A stretch of DNA of 64,000 bases from Yamagishiella unicocca (lineage: Eukaryota > Chlorophyta > Chlorophyceae > Chlamydomonadales > Volvocaceae), in contig BDSL01000016.1 of NCBI GenBank assembly GCA_003116995.1, forward strand, positions 1,178,001 to 1,242,000, written 5' to 3'. Positions 23,001 through 34,457 of this stretch are shown piece by piece (the first letter of the stretch is position 1; every line of letters starts with the position of its first letter). A program made the translations under genes and the position numbers. Below the pieces are notes generated by a model. The model was not told the origin of the DNA. It made no database searches and saw nothing but the letters and a program-made list of their open reading frames with translations.

Positions 23001-25441
23001 GGTAGTCAAAGGCGTAGTAGTAGGTGTAGTAGTAGACGTAGTAGGAGTCGGAGACGTAGTAGTAGGTATCCGCGGCCCGCTCGGCGAATCCGGCGTGCTC
23101 CTGGTGTACCGCTCGGGAGGAAAGCCACCACCGCTCTGGAAAGGGGTTGTGCAGGGTACTGGTGGCCGTCCGTGACACTGCCGAGGGGCAGGGAGTGTGG
23201 ATTAGGGGTAGGTGGGCTGAGGGACCCCCCCGACATCTCTCCCCCCCCACACACACACAAGACCCCGGTCCCCAATCCCGCCACCCTCCACGTCCCCGGC
23301 CGCTGCCAGCTTCCTCCCCGCCCCTCCAATCTCCATATACCGCTCTCCATATACCGCTAACCCAAACGCAAACCCCCCACACACACACCTCACAGCATCC
23401 CACAGCATCCCTCTCTCTCCCCCTCCCCCTCTGTGCCACAGTGTGCCTGCTTGCGTGCATCCCTGTACGGCTCGCTGCATTGCCTGCTTGCGCCCTTATG
23501 CCACATCTCCGCGGTTTCTTCATCACTTCTTTTCCTTACAACGCATTACTAACTACTCTACCATAGACGCGGCGCGCTCACGTGTGTCCCTGCCTTTCCA
23601 TTCGCCCCGCATGTCTCTCTCGCCCTTCAACCTAACGCTAACGTTCTGCTGCTTCGCCTGGTCCTTCTTCCTCTCCTTTCCCAGGTCAGTTTCCTCGCAT
23701 TTGGCATGGTCTGGGATTCCTGTGCCGGGCACTCTGTCTGTTACTGGCATTGCACGCGACGTTGTCACCTATACCTCTGCCTTGCGCACTAGGATAGGTA
23801 AATAGGTACATAGGCTAGGTAGTTGTAGGTGCTTCGCGCCACGCCTACGCCGCAGCAGCGCGGCGTCGGTTGTTGGGGCGCAACCGTCTTTCTGGCTATC
23901 GGAGCGCTGCGCGGCCGCCGGCTACATAATTGGACTTCTGGCTTCTCGTGGACCCAGTCTGGGCTTCTTTCGGTAACTATTGGCGCCCCGCACTGACTCC
24001 GGATTCCTTGGTCTCCTCGCGCTACGTATACTTCGCGGCTCAGCTCAGCATTTATAAAACACACCTCACCCCAGCTCCTAACCCCCCCACCCCACCCCAC
24101 AAAACTTCTGCTTTAAACGATTTTTTTCGGACATCCACGGGTTTCCCTCGAACCCCACCCCACCCCCGCCTTGGCCTCGACGCGCAGGAGCCTGGCTCGC
24201 CATCACGTGCTCCTTCTTCATGCTGCCAGTCCGCTACGTTCCCCAGGTGTTCCGCTGCCCCTGCAGCCCCTTCATCCCCTCGCTGGGCATGCTGTTCACG
24301 CTGCACCTCATCGGCTCTCTGGGCTGGCCCGCCTACGTGCGCTGGATCGTGTGGTTCGCGCTGGGCACCATTGTGTACCTGTGCTACGGGGTGCACCGCT
24401 CGCCGGTGGGTCCAGGGAGGGCGCGAGGAAGGCGGAGGGAGGGAGGGGCTTCCCATCCTCCACAGGGCTAGCGGCCGGGTGGTCCAGGGAGGGGGAGGAA
24501 GGGGGAGGGACCTGCCGTGTGCGTGTTTACAAACGTCCACGCGCTGGCGGGGTGTGGGAGGAAGGTTTGCACGGTCGACGGTGCTGACAGCCTGTTGGGG
24601 AGCTGTGGGAGGGGGTGGTTGAGCGGTGCGTGAGGGGGTCGGTCGGGACTGCCCCGACTGCCGGAGCGAGAGCCCGTCACGTGCCTGGCCCGCCCGCGGC
24701 ACCTCTCATCTTGCATCTTGCCGTCCGCCTACGCATACCCGTACATGCCGCACCCCTTCTCCTTCGCCGCACCATGCCGCTCGTCGTCTCACGTCATCCA
24801 GCTCGCCCGTTTCTACCTCCTGCGCCTGTCCAGTATCCAGTTCCACCCACCATGTTGCTCACGTTGCTCCTTATACGGCGACATACCGGTATCGCCTCTT
24901 CACCGGGTCTCCCCCACCCCCCTGACCAACGCAGGCGGACGCCGCGCCACCCCGCACCTCCGACCCGGGGGGAATCGCCCTGCAGCAGTCCTTCATCGTG
25001 CACGGCTCCGGCGACTCGGGGGAAGCCATCGGGTCCGACGACGTCGTCCCCTCCATGCTGCCTCCGCCCTACCAGCGCTACCACAGCGCACACACCGTCC
25101 GGACCCCCTCCCACGGCGCGCCAGCAACAGCGGCCGGCGAGAACCCAGACCTGGGCAACACCCAGGGCAGCAGCAGCAGCGGCGGCGGTGGCTTTGCGTA
25201 CGGCAAGCCGTACGGCATGCCCGCCGGTGGGGTTTCGGCGCTGGAGGTACCTCGTACGACCTCCGTGGGGCCAATGACGGCGCCGGCGTCGTTTTCGTCG
25301 CAGCCTGGCGGCACCGGCGAACGGTTGGGGCTGTTGGGAGCGGACACTCCCCGCTCCGACGCCGCCATGTCTCCTCGTCCCTGGGCCGCGACGCCTACTG
25401 GCCGCGGAGTACCGCCGTCAGGGGGCAGCCGGAACTTCTAG
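17009..25441 (+). CDS. Cationic amino acid transporter (CAT subfamily, APC superfamily)
   Basis: Ten exons: 17009-17085, 17157-17306, 18714-18857, 19295-19412, 20063-20279, 20527-20692, 21092-21278, 21693-21993, 24188-24405, 24935-25441. They give 694 residues in continuous phase. The family imports Arg, Lys and related amino acids across plasma or vacuolar membranes. The first membrane helix has the APC signature LGIGCIIGAGVFVLTG. Also seen are FCYAEYAAELPVAGGAFNYV, VVFFSFIGFDTVATAAEEVK, the loop LLGQARIYVTLGRQ before a VSIGTLMVFCFVCAG helix, and the last helices WLAITCSFFMLP and WIVWFALGTIVYLCYGV. This adds up to about 14 hydrophobic segments. The N terminus is basic and cytosolic. The last exon encodes a soluble Gly/Ser/Pro-rich tail of about 170 residues. 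Which membrane and which substrate cannot be told. The intron after exon 8 is 2.2 kb and carries two near-identical inverted arms. TGTAA at 25642-25646 fits its 3' end. Confidence 0.92.
19438..19630 (+). repeat. 33-bp tandem repeat in CAT intron 4
   Basis: About six copies of a 33-base unit around CTGGCAGCCCCTGGCTGGG and a GGGGGGTCCA tail lie in this intron. Copies differ at only a few positions. All are spliced out in the model. Confidence 0.85.
20277..20340 (+). repeat. GGGTGGGTGG-rich run after exon 5 of CAT
   Basis: Directly at the exon 5 donor the intron starts with many GGGT and GGGC steps, enough G-runs for an intramolecular G-quadruplex in the pre-mRNA. Confidence 0.6.
22032..22709 (+). 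repeat. Left arm of a 678-bp inverted repeat in CAT intron 8
   Basis: The outer end starts GAGGTGTGTTTTATAAATGC and the inner end reads ATGCTGTGGGATGCTGTGA. The reverse complement recurs at 23390-24067 with equal length and only scattered single-base differences. The whole arm is inside an intron. No flanking target duplication was found. Confidence 0.93.
23390..24067 (-). repeat. Right arm of the 678-bp inverted repeat in CAT intron 8
   Basis: It pairs with 22032-22709. The 680-bp spacer (22710-23389) is unrelated and contains a short GTAGTAG-type repeat. An ORF of 121 codons (23443-23805) is mirrored in the other arm only because the arms are near-identical; it matches no family I know. 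Confidence 0.93.
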
Positions 25442-27136
25442 ACCACTTCCCTGCTACACCTGTCCCTGCCGCTCGCCGTGTGATACACACTGGATCACTG
25501 CTGCCGGAGCTGCCGTCAGCGTTGCCAGTGCTGAGGCGGAGGCGGAGGCGAGGCGGCGGCACGGCGAGGCGGCGGGAAGGTCGGACGCGGCAGGAAGAAG
25601 CTGGGGTTCGTTGGGGGCCGGAGACGAGCGCGGGGGTGCACTGTAACACGGAATTGAGCAGGGAGGTCATTAGAGGCCTTATGATGCTGGTACTGCGCAG
25701 GATTGTAGGTGGCGGAGGAGGCGGGAGGGGGGCGGCCGCGGAGGGCGCTCCCGCGGCGGCGGAGGGACGGCGCGCGATACGTCGGGTCTGGTAGGGCCGT
25801 TGGATGGGCTCGGGCGCGAGTCCGCGGGTGTTCGAGCGGAAGGAGGGGAATGGAAGGAGGGTTGGAGCGAGGAATGTGTGTATTGTGATGGGTGCGCGCG
25901 AGGCTCTGCCCCTCACCCTGCTTTCGGAGGGGCGGGCGACAGTGGCGCTGGGCGGCCCGACTTATGTTACGACGACGTTCGTGCGTCTCTAATCGACTCG
26001 TTGACTGACTGGTGGTTTGCCTTGTATACGATGTATCTCACTTATAGGCCGATAGGCATGATGGGCTTTCTCGTGTTTGTGAATGGCTCGAGTCGGCCAC
26101 ATAGTTTCTTTCCTTCGTTATGGAATAAGCACAATGGTCTCCCTGGAATTGGCGAAAACGTGTGGCCCTGTATTGATCGCGCTGCGCCGACCATGCAAGC
26201 AAATGCATGTTAATGGCTCGTCCTGTGTATATGCTCGCCGCTGGTACTGTGCATGTAGCTTCACCGCTTCAGGCGGAAGTGTTTATTTTTGCCGTGAGGT
26301 TGGGAGGCGGCGGCGGCCCGCTCGCCAGCGCATTTGTTACACCGCCGCCGCCTCGTAATCGAACAAAGATATTGATGCCGCAGCCGCGAAGCTTCGCGGC
26401 GTCTAACAGCCTGCGGCCTACTACTTTTAGTTCGTACTTGGGGGGGGGGTAGGGCGCATCCCCGCCAGGCCAGAAGACTTATTCGAAAGAGAATGCGCGA
26501 CACTGCCAGTACTGTAATACTTACTACTTCTACGTTGGTCTGGGCCCAATCCTGACCAATCCAGGGGCTACTGGACAAGGACGGTGCCAGGAGGGCAGAA
26601 CGGCAAGCTTTAAAGCTTCGGCTTACCGATGTCTTTGGCCAGTGTCTAAAACTCGCAATATTGACGTTCCTCTGGTGCGTGATAACCGTACGTGTAACTG
26701 TTTCCGTGGCCCTTGAGAGTACTGGGATGATTTTACTTTAGCTAGTACACATGCATCCTCAGTACGATTGTCAGGCGGAGCACCCCAGCCGTAAAATGCA
26801 TGTGCGGACACATGGTGCGTCCCGTGGGTCTTCCATAAAGTTTGACACACAGCCATGGTTGGGTTCTTGACTGGTTTTATAAGTTTATTAACACGCATCA
26901 CTGGTAGGAGCTAGCAAGGGCTGATGATCCATTGCGATAAGTCATAATTCCGCCCCATCTGTCCCGCAACTTCCTTACAATTTGCCTTGTTTGGCCATTA
27001 GCTCCAACGCCTCGGTTTGCTTACGAACTAGAAAATAAGCCTTACAGACTGCTAGAGCCTAGAGGATTTCACTTGGTCATCCCCTCAGCTCCAAACAACT
27101 CGTTTCCTCGTTGCAGAGTATGTGGGCCAGGCAAAG
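25442..27136. other. Intergenic between CAT and the GT49 gene
   Basis: No gene seen. The CAT polyadenylation signal candidate is at 25642-25646. A hairpin with a stem of about 13 bp (GAGGCGGCGGCGG against its complement) lies near 26308-26355. From about 26460 on the sequence is A/T-richer and probably holds the promoter of the glycosyltransferase gene. Confidence 0.4.
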
Positions 27137-30100
27137 ATGGGCTCGCACTTGCTTCATATTTTATCGGTTATAGTTTTTGTTCTGACCGCCAGATCCGGCG
27201 TACGCTCGCAATTGCAAGACCAGACGCATTCGACAGCTCTGACCAAAGCGGACCTGCTCCGGTCCTGTTACAACAAGCATTATAATGGAACCGCCAGCTA
27301 CTTCGAAGACTTCCTGCGGGGCTTCAACACCAGGTACGCCTACACCGTGCGCGCGGTGCAACACTGAGTTCGCTTTTTGCGTCTCCGTCCGTCTCCATTT
27401 GCTCCTCGCGTCTCCATCTGTCACACCCACTCCATATCAACCCTGCGTCGCCAACCACGGATTCCCGCCGCTCAGCATGTATATGTACGAAGTATATGCA
27501 AGCGGAAAACAAACGGAGCTGGCCCTGACTATCTTTGTCGGCGCCACCCCGGAGCGGCTGGCTGCTCTGGAGGCGCAGTGCCGCAGCTACCCTGGGCCCC
27601 TCTCCGCGGCCATCTATGTGCCCCTGATGCAGCAGCAGCACGGATCCCAGCTCACGCAGCAGAATCTGGATGTGCTGAAGCAAGCGGCTGTGCGTGTCAA
27701 GGAGGTGTTCGACAGGTGCGCGCGGCTGCGGCCCTACGGCCGATTGCGCTGGTTGTTCAGGGACGGCAGTTTACCAGTAGGGCTGACGGAAAGGCAGGGC
27801 TAACTTAGGGCCAGGGCCGCCAGCGCCAAGAACGGGCAGAGCATATAGGTGTAGCTACTGCCGTTGCTGTAACAGGGGCGTGACGAATGGAATAGGAGAC
27901 GTCTGCCCCGGTTGTCGCGCCGCGCGCCCTAAGGGGTGTCCAGGGATGGGAGGGGAGAGCACTCCTTCGTATGCGGTGGGAAGAGCGTGGGGCCCTCCCT
28001 GGGTGGGGTGGGCGGTGCTGGGCGCGGCCGGGTCCCGAGTCGTGCTTTCAGCGCCTCTTATTAGGGGGAATGGAAAATAGTCATCGCCCCACCCCCTCCC
28101 CTCAGCCTCTCCACCATGAAACCAATACCACTCCCACACGCCCAACGAGCTCTTGCTCCCGGACTCCCACTCACCATACGCCAGACGCCCGGCCCCGCCC
28201 GCCGCCACACACGCCCACCGACCCCTCCCGCGCCGTCAGGGTCGAGGCGGCGCCCTCCTCCCCCTCCCCAGCATGCGCCCTGACCGCACTGGTGCTGTTC
28301 GAGGTGGTGGCGGACGCCGCGCTGGCGGGCCTGCTGCCCATCAACTCGCTGCGCAACGCCGCGCTGCTGGCCACCTCGAGCCCGCTGGTGGCCATGGTGG
28401 ACGTCGACCTGGCGCCGTCAGCCACCCTGGCCGGCGCGGCGCTGCAGCCGGGGGCCAGCAGGTGGGGACCGAGGGGTGAGAGCGTAGGGGAGCTGTGTTT
28501 CGTGCTACCGGTAGGGAGGCGGCGAGCAGCCCACGGAAACCACCGGCAGCACGGAGCTGTGCGAATGGGTGGGGGGATGGAGAGGGGGCAAGCGCAGTGC
28601 AGGGGCGCGTGCTGGCGGCTAGAGCCCGTGGTGGTGGTGGCGGTGGTGGTTTCGAGGAAGTCTGGTGGATGCGAGAAAGAACCGTTTAGGAAAGACGTTT
28701 GGAGATGCATGCTGGAGGACCCACCCGCATCACATCGCGCTTCGCGCTTCCAACTTCCGCTCCCTTGCCCTCCTATGCCTGCGGGCGGCTCTGCTCGCCT
28801 CCCTCCCCTCGCTGGCTTCCTCTACTCCGCACACGGCCTTGCCAGCCTGAACGAACTGCTCGAGAGCTGCGAGCGGAGGTCCGTGTGGGTGCTGCCCGCC
28901 TGGGAGACACACAAGCGGCTGAGCATGGAGGAGGGCACAGCGGTGGCGGTGCTGGCGATCAACGGTACGTCCGAGCTACCAGGCGGCGGCAGCTGTGGGG
29001 CAAATTGCGTGCTGCTGATGGCGGTGGCGTGGGGGGCGTGAGGGCTGGGTCGTGTGGCAGCCGCAGCGGCTACTGCCATGGCGGGGATGATGGCTTCGCA
29101 CCTTCCAGTGGTGTCCAGTGCTCCGAAGCTCCCGGGCCTTACCAGCCCCCCCATCTGGCCCCCACTCCGCGGCCCTACTCGGCCCTTTTTCTCCTAAACA
29201 GGCAACAAGGCCGACCTGCGGCGGCTGGACCAGGAGGCCCGCATCCACTACTTCGCGAAGCTGGCGTACATGCGCGGCCACGCCGCCACCAACTTCACAC
29301 GGTGGTTTGAGTCCGACGTGCCGTACGCTATTACGTATGAGATCAACTACGAGCCGTGGTTCATCATGAGCAGGTGCGTGGCAGTGGAGGGTGAGGGTGT
29401 GCGCCGGGTGAGGGTGATGGTGCGGGGTGAGGGTGCGGGGTGAGGGTGAGGGGGCGGGGTGAGGGTGAGGGAGCCGGCAAGCCGCACGAGGCATCCAGCG
29501 CGCCATGCGCAGATATGGAGCCCTCCCCGCGGCTCCGCACCCCCCCTGAAACAAAAAGCTTCACCTGAACCCCTCGAACCCAAAGCTCCTCCGCGCCTCC
29601 CTCCGTGAGGCTTCCTTCCGGTGCTTCGCTGCATCGGAAACAACCCTATCCGGTCCCGTCCCTTACCCCTACACCACTCGGCTCACTGCCCGCCGACCGC
29701 GAGACATCCGGCCCTGCGCAAATGCGCAGGCGCTTAATGCTGCCGTACGACGTACGGTTCCGCGGGTACGGCTGGAATAAGGTTCAGCAGGTGGCGCTGG
29801 TGGCGCTGTCCAACTTTACCTTCTGGGTGCACCCGGGGGCGTGGCTGGTGCACCGGCCGCACGAGAAGTCGCGGGGACAGGAGCTGTACGGCGGCAGGGG
29901 GGGGCAGCGGGAGGAGGAGGAGGTGCGCTGGCATGGGGGGCGTGGATCGTGCCTACGGGGCGAAGCGTGCTGCGTCTGTGGGGACGAAAGGACAATAATT
30001 TGACAAGTCGGGGTTAGAGGACAAGGTGAACCGAGTCGGGGGTTTATGAGAGAATCCGCCAGGGGTACGTAGCGAGTCGGGGGTGAGGAGAGTTTCCTGG

Positions 30101-30498
30101 TGCTGTCATGAAACACGTTGAAACACCTGTCCTTCATGTTTTCCCCCAACGCCACGGCCTGCGAAGAACTCGCAACCTCCTCCTGTCACATCCAACCCCT
30201 ACGCCCCCCGTCTCCACCTCCTCCTCACTCTCCTCGCCCTCCCCCCCGCCTGTCCACTGCCTTTCCTCACCCCAACCCCCGCCGCCTGTCCGCCCGCCAC
30301 TTTCGTCCCTCCCAGACCCGCTCGTGGCAGGGCACACGGGCCAGCCTGTCGCGCCTCTTCCACCGGCGGGTCTCCGCGCTGCGCCACGTGGCCATCCGGG
30401 ACATGCGGCGGGGCACCTACGCGGCGGCGGTGGACCCGCAGACCAGCCACTGCCGGGAGGTGCTGCCGTGGTGGGCTGAAGCAGGGCGCGCGGGGTAG
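27137..30498 (+). CDS. LARGE-type GT49 glycosyltransferase
   Basis: Seven exons: 27137-27333, 27476-27715, 28240-28461, 28846-28964, 29202-29373, 29730-29922, 30316-30498. They give 441 residues. Residues 2-24 are hydrophobic ([14 protein letters not shown]), a signal peptide or type II anchor, so entry to the secretory pathway and Golgi action are expected. GT49 hallmarks are visible in order: [20 protein letters not shown] followed by DVDL (DxD at about 200-202, metal and sugar-nucleotide binding), [32 protein letters not shown], then [18 protein letters not shown] and [15 protein letters not shown]. The family includes the xylose/glucuronate polymerase LARGE and the B4GAT1 enzyme. Algae also have members with unknown sugars, so the donor and acceptor are not assigned. 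ATG 27137 is the first in-frame ATG; upstream codons in frame start only with GTG. Confidence 0.87.
28671..28720 (-). repeat. Copy of a roughly 48-bp dispersed intronic motif
   Basis: The reverse complement of this GT49 intron segment closely matches 12092-12138 in an intron of the RING-YEATS gene. Shared cores are CCAGCATGCATCTC, AAACGTCT and CTAAACG, followed by a T-rich TCTCG end. A weaker, shorter copy lies at 24098-24130 in a CAT intron. Confidence 0.6.
29385..29475 (+). repeat. GTGAGGGTG-type simple repeat, GT49 intron 5
   Basis: Repeated GGGTGAGGGT and GCGGGGTGAG steps fill the start of this intron. It is a simple G-rich minisatellite. Confidence 0.6.
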
Positions 30499-31439
30499 GG
30501 GTCCAAGGGGGGGGCACGCGGGGTACCATGCTGGTACGACGGGGAGTACGTCCAACGCCGCGACGGCGCTTGTGTTGGCGGCGAGGAGCTGTGAGGATGC
30601 TGCGGTGTGCAGGCATGTGGGTTGGGGGGCATGTGCGATGTGGGTTGGGGGGAAGAACTCCCGCGCGTGCTAGTCGAGCAGCTGGGGGCTGTCGGCGGAC
30701 GTGGCCACAGCGATATAAGCATATAACGATGTGAGGTGGAACGGCACGACTGGTACGACGCAACAGGGTAAGGGAGGGTACGGAGAGTATCTTGCTGCTG
30801 GAAAAGGGGCGGCGGGAAAAGGGGCGGCGGCACTGCTGCTGTGCGGAGCGTGATACGGCAGTAGGACTGGGGCAACAGATGCAAGGCGCCGGGGTGCACA
30901 TCCGGATGGTTTGTGACCTCGTTCCGTTCGTGCGTTGGCGTGAGAGGGAGAACCATAGGCAGACGGATGTGTCCACACCAAGATTGCGGCATTTTGTTTG
31001 CGCGTAACTAATCTAATTGTCAGCACGAACGTGACCTCGGATTGGGTTATTACTTGAATTGATGAACGTATCGTACGTTGCACGTGGCTTCGCTGTGATG
31101 GATGGTACTGCTGTTGCAGGTGTTCCAATGGTCGCTGGCACCAGTGGTCCGTGGCTATGTAGTCAACTGGTAAGATACCGGACTGCGACAGAGTTGAAGT
31201 GCCGATGGCTCTAATAAGCAAAGGTGGCTAACAATACTCGAGGGGCGCCATCTACTTATTTAATTACTTTCAGTCCGCCTACAGGGCGGGTGCCCTCACG
31301 AGCCATCCAGCCATGAAGTCCAGGACACTTTTGTCTTCTAGTCTAACTTCATAAACGCGGAAAAGGATCGCGGGGTGGTCTGGCCACGCTGATTTTCGTC
31401 TCTTCGTACAGCTTCGTACTTATTGCGGATGACCGAATA
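30499..31439. other. GT49 3' flank, no gene seen
   Basis: No coding match. No TGTAA signal was found within the first kilobase after the GT49 stop. A tRNA A-box-like string (TAGTCAACTGG) lies near 31158 but no folded tRNA could be built from it. Confidence 0.35.
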
Positions 31440-32425
31440 TGCACCATACTCAAAGATGTTGGGATATTTATTGCCCACAGAGGTAGCTTGGCACACAGAA
31501 TGCGAGTATTACATGGGTACCAGAACGGCTACAAGCGCAACCAGGCGGGCCCAATGGGCCAGACCACGACACAGATCACTGGGCAAAAGAGCCCGCCTTC
31601 ACCGGCCGGGAAGGGGCAAAAGCCAACGACAGCCAAAACACGAAGACACGGAGAAGGCAGCACGCACAACTCAAAGCACGGGGAGGAACACAAGCGCGTC
31701 CAGAAAACACGAACCTCCTGCACCAAGCCAGCAGCAAGACGCGAGGAGGAGCGCAACCAGGCAGAATTGGGGTCCCAGGCCCCACATCCCAAAAACACAC
31801 AAGGCATACACGACCGCATCTATCCGTCCTGCTGGACGATAAACCTCAAGGGGCCTGGAGCACGGACAAAATACAGCATGAGTCTGAACATGACTTAGCG
31901 GCAGGAAAACATGGGTGTAATGGCAAGGAAAACACTTCGTAAGTGAAAGACAGCTACCAAGATGTCAGCTGCCACTAGGTGCCAATAGCGCCAGTGACAT
32001 CCAGTGCCACATGGTGCACATTCAGTCGGCGATGGAGCGGTGCAGGACTGGCGTGGTCGGCTGGGAGGCGTCTTGATGGAATCCGGGGCAGGTGGCGATG
32101 ACTGGCGAGCGAGTGCTGCGAGCATTCTTTGCCGCAGATGTCAGTTTTGATGAGACTTTCGGAACTCTGCCGAACGTCGGGATGGCTGTTGTCGAGGTCG
32201 ATGATTAACATTTTTGATTGATAAGAGGGCTGACCAGCTGACGATGTTGGTAGTGAAGTTTGTGTTCTTTGGTGTTGGCGGTGGTCGCGTTGCGATATTT
32301 GCAGCGCTGGTCGTACTGGGGCCCCAGGCCATACGATAGAGCCATCAGGTGCATTGCCTGGCACCGAATTGCTGCGTTGGGGCTTCGTTCCCCGAAATGT
32401 TGGGCTGCAGTGGGACCTCGGCATC
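31440..32425. repeat. Dispersed repeat R1, copy 1 (rearranged)
   Basis: 31445-31500 and 31800-31910 match 60955-61090 in the same orientation. 31985-32425 matches 60555-60950 in inverted orientation, nearly base for base over long runs. The order and relative orientation of the two blocks differ between the loci. No transposase or reverse transcriptase is visible. It looks like pieces of a non-autonomous mobile element. Confidence 0.7.
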
Positions 32426-32740
32426 CGTTTTTGCGGGTAGTCGCCGGTCGCCTTGTGTGTGGAGGACCGGCGGATCTGCTGGTGGATTCGTGATCGATCC
32501 GGGTCGTTTTGGGGCCGGGGTTTTTCCTTGCTTTCCTTGTCTGCGTGTTGTCTCCTGCTTGGGATTCGTGCTTTTGGGGATGAGAGGTGGGCGATTCCCC
32601 GCTGCTTGCATCGTTCTGGCGCTCCACTGGTTCGTCGGTTGCTGGTTTGCTAGGTTGGTTGCTGGTCGGTTTCTGATAGGGGAGCCTCTAGCGCAAAGTC
32701 CCCCCGCTGGCTGTTTTGACTCCTGACTGTCGGCTGGTTG

Positions 32741-33908
32741 TTGTAATCGTTACAGTGGGCTCCAGACCTGAAAAGGTAGAGCCATCGGGCGCATCGCCTG
32801 ACACTGAAAAAGACAAGGAAAGCAGAGAAAACCGACGGTTCCGAAAGACAAACCACCCAGAGCCTCACAACCGAGAGCCCAGAGGAAACAGCAAGCACCA
32901 ATACACAGGGGGAGGTTGCGCTGATGGCTCCCCTGCACATGGCCCATGCATCCCAAGCAGACCCCCGAATGGAGAGACAGCAGCACGCCTCGGCAACACA
33001 ATCGGATAACTCCCCCCCAAGATCCCGAAAACGTCCCACACCCGAAACAGGCCGATGCCCATAGCGAGACGGGAAGAAACAATGGTACTTAATACCATCA
33101 ACCAGTTGAGGTCAACACCAACAGCAGTCTCTAGAAAAAGGCAGACCGGCAACACGCCCGAATGACTGAGCCGTGGCGCAACCTTCGCCTGCAATACGGA
33201 AACCACTTCAGTATGCAACGCCAGGTAGCTTTGCAGGACTTGCGTAGGCTGCGTACTGGCACCGGCTGCGGCATGCGCGAGAGACACCAGAGCCGACGAA
33301 GCTGTGTCGGCGAAAGCTACCAGAGTCCAGAGAAATGCTGAAAGAAGACCACAAAGTAGGATACAGCCCTGCAGGACTGATCAGGTAGAGCGACGACCGA
33401 AGCCGCCGCTGAGAGGCCATCATTGGCGAAGTTGATACCTCGCAACGAAGGGCGTGGGTGACCACCAGGCTAGCTGGACAGCCACAGGATACTCAGCGCA
33501 GGCACTCTGCAAAGCCACCGTGACGAGCCAGTATGGCCGCGGCGAGCGAAGGTGTGAACCAGATTGCTGCGAGCTGGATGGGATCCGACCGGTGCCGAAA
33601 GTTCCCGGGCGATGCGGGAGCTCCTCCTCCACGTACCAGACGACACCGCCATTCCATCCTCCTGAACTCCCATCTAGACGACCGGCAACAGCAAGCAGCT
33701 CCCATCTGGCCCCATGCACCGACGCTCGCGCGCCCCCTAAGGGGTCACGTGGTGCGAGTTTCCGCAGTATGAGTATACTATTATGGGTATGTGGCTGGTG
33801 TTGTGGTGATTTGCCTTTGTTTCGGCGCACGTCGGTTTCTGTCTCTTTCACTTCCTTCAGTGTCAGGCGATGTGCCCTATGGTCTGGAACCCACTGTAAC
33901 AGTTTCTA
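32741..33908. mobile_element. Element with inverted ends (R2), possible non-autonomous DNA transposon
   Basis: The left end (32741-32806) and the right end (33857-33908) are inverted copies sharing GTTACAGTGGGCTCCAGACC-like and CATCGCCTGACACTGAA blocks, with some divergence. A third copy in left-end orientation lies at 34405-34457. The interior has no recognised protein. Target-site duplications could not be defined. Confidence 0.5.
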
Positions 33909-34404
33909 CTACCGAAAGAGCCACAGGAAGAAGGACAAACCGACGACCGAGATACGGCAAACCGCCATAAACCCTGGGACCAAGGGCCCAGAGAACAAAC
34001 AGCTGCAGCGGCACTAACCACTCAGGTGTCGCGACACAGTCCTGGCAACGGCAATCCTCGAACCCACAGTTGTGTAACGAATACAGTGAGCTACTTCTCG
34101 TGAAGTCTGGCCCTTGCGCATTGAGGCAGGGCCGGGATGCTAGGCTGAATTCGGACCCATTCTCGAACCAGTGCACTCCGAGTAGTGGCAGTCATGCAGC
34201 TAGGTTAACCACGCCCGAGTGCGTGCGTGCGTCGCCTTTACACAGTCGCGGACTGCCTGGCACAGGGACCACACGGTCCCTTAGCACCAGCGCATCGCAA
34301 CGCTCGTACGGCAATAACGGATCCACTTAGACACTGCAGCCCATGCACTTAGAACCGTGACTACAGCTAAGTGACTACACTGTGTCAATCACGCACTGTT
34401 GTAG

Positions 34405-34457
34405 TTGTAATCGTTACAGTGGGCTCCAGACCTGAAAAGGTAGAGCCATCGGGCGCA
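34405..34457 (+). repeat. Third copy of the R2 end sequence
   Basis: This segment is almost identical to 32741-32793, from TTGTAATCGTTACAGTGGG through TAGAGCCATCGGGCGCA. Beyond that the sequences diverge, as expected for a truncated or solo element end. Confidence 0.75.

Noticed and set aside
22294..23805. Mirrored 121-157 codon ORFs in the two inverted arms
   Set aside because: Their similarity follows from the near-identity of the arms and is not evidence of protein selection.
31150..31215. tRNA gene or tRNA-derived SINE head
   Set aside because: An A-box-like TAGTCAACTGG is present, but the B-box-like string is poor and no acceptor or anticodon stem forms.
34010..34090. tRNA-like B box GGGTTCGAGGATTG on the minus strand
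   Set aside because: No properly placed A box lies upstream on that strand and no cloverleaf could be drawn.
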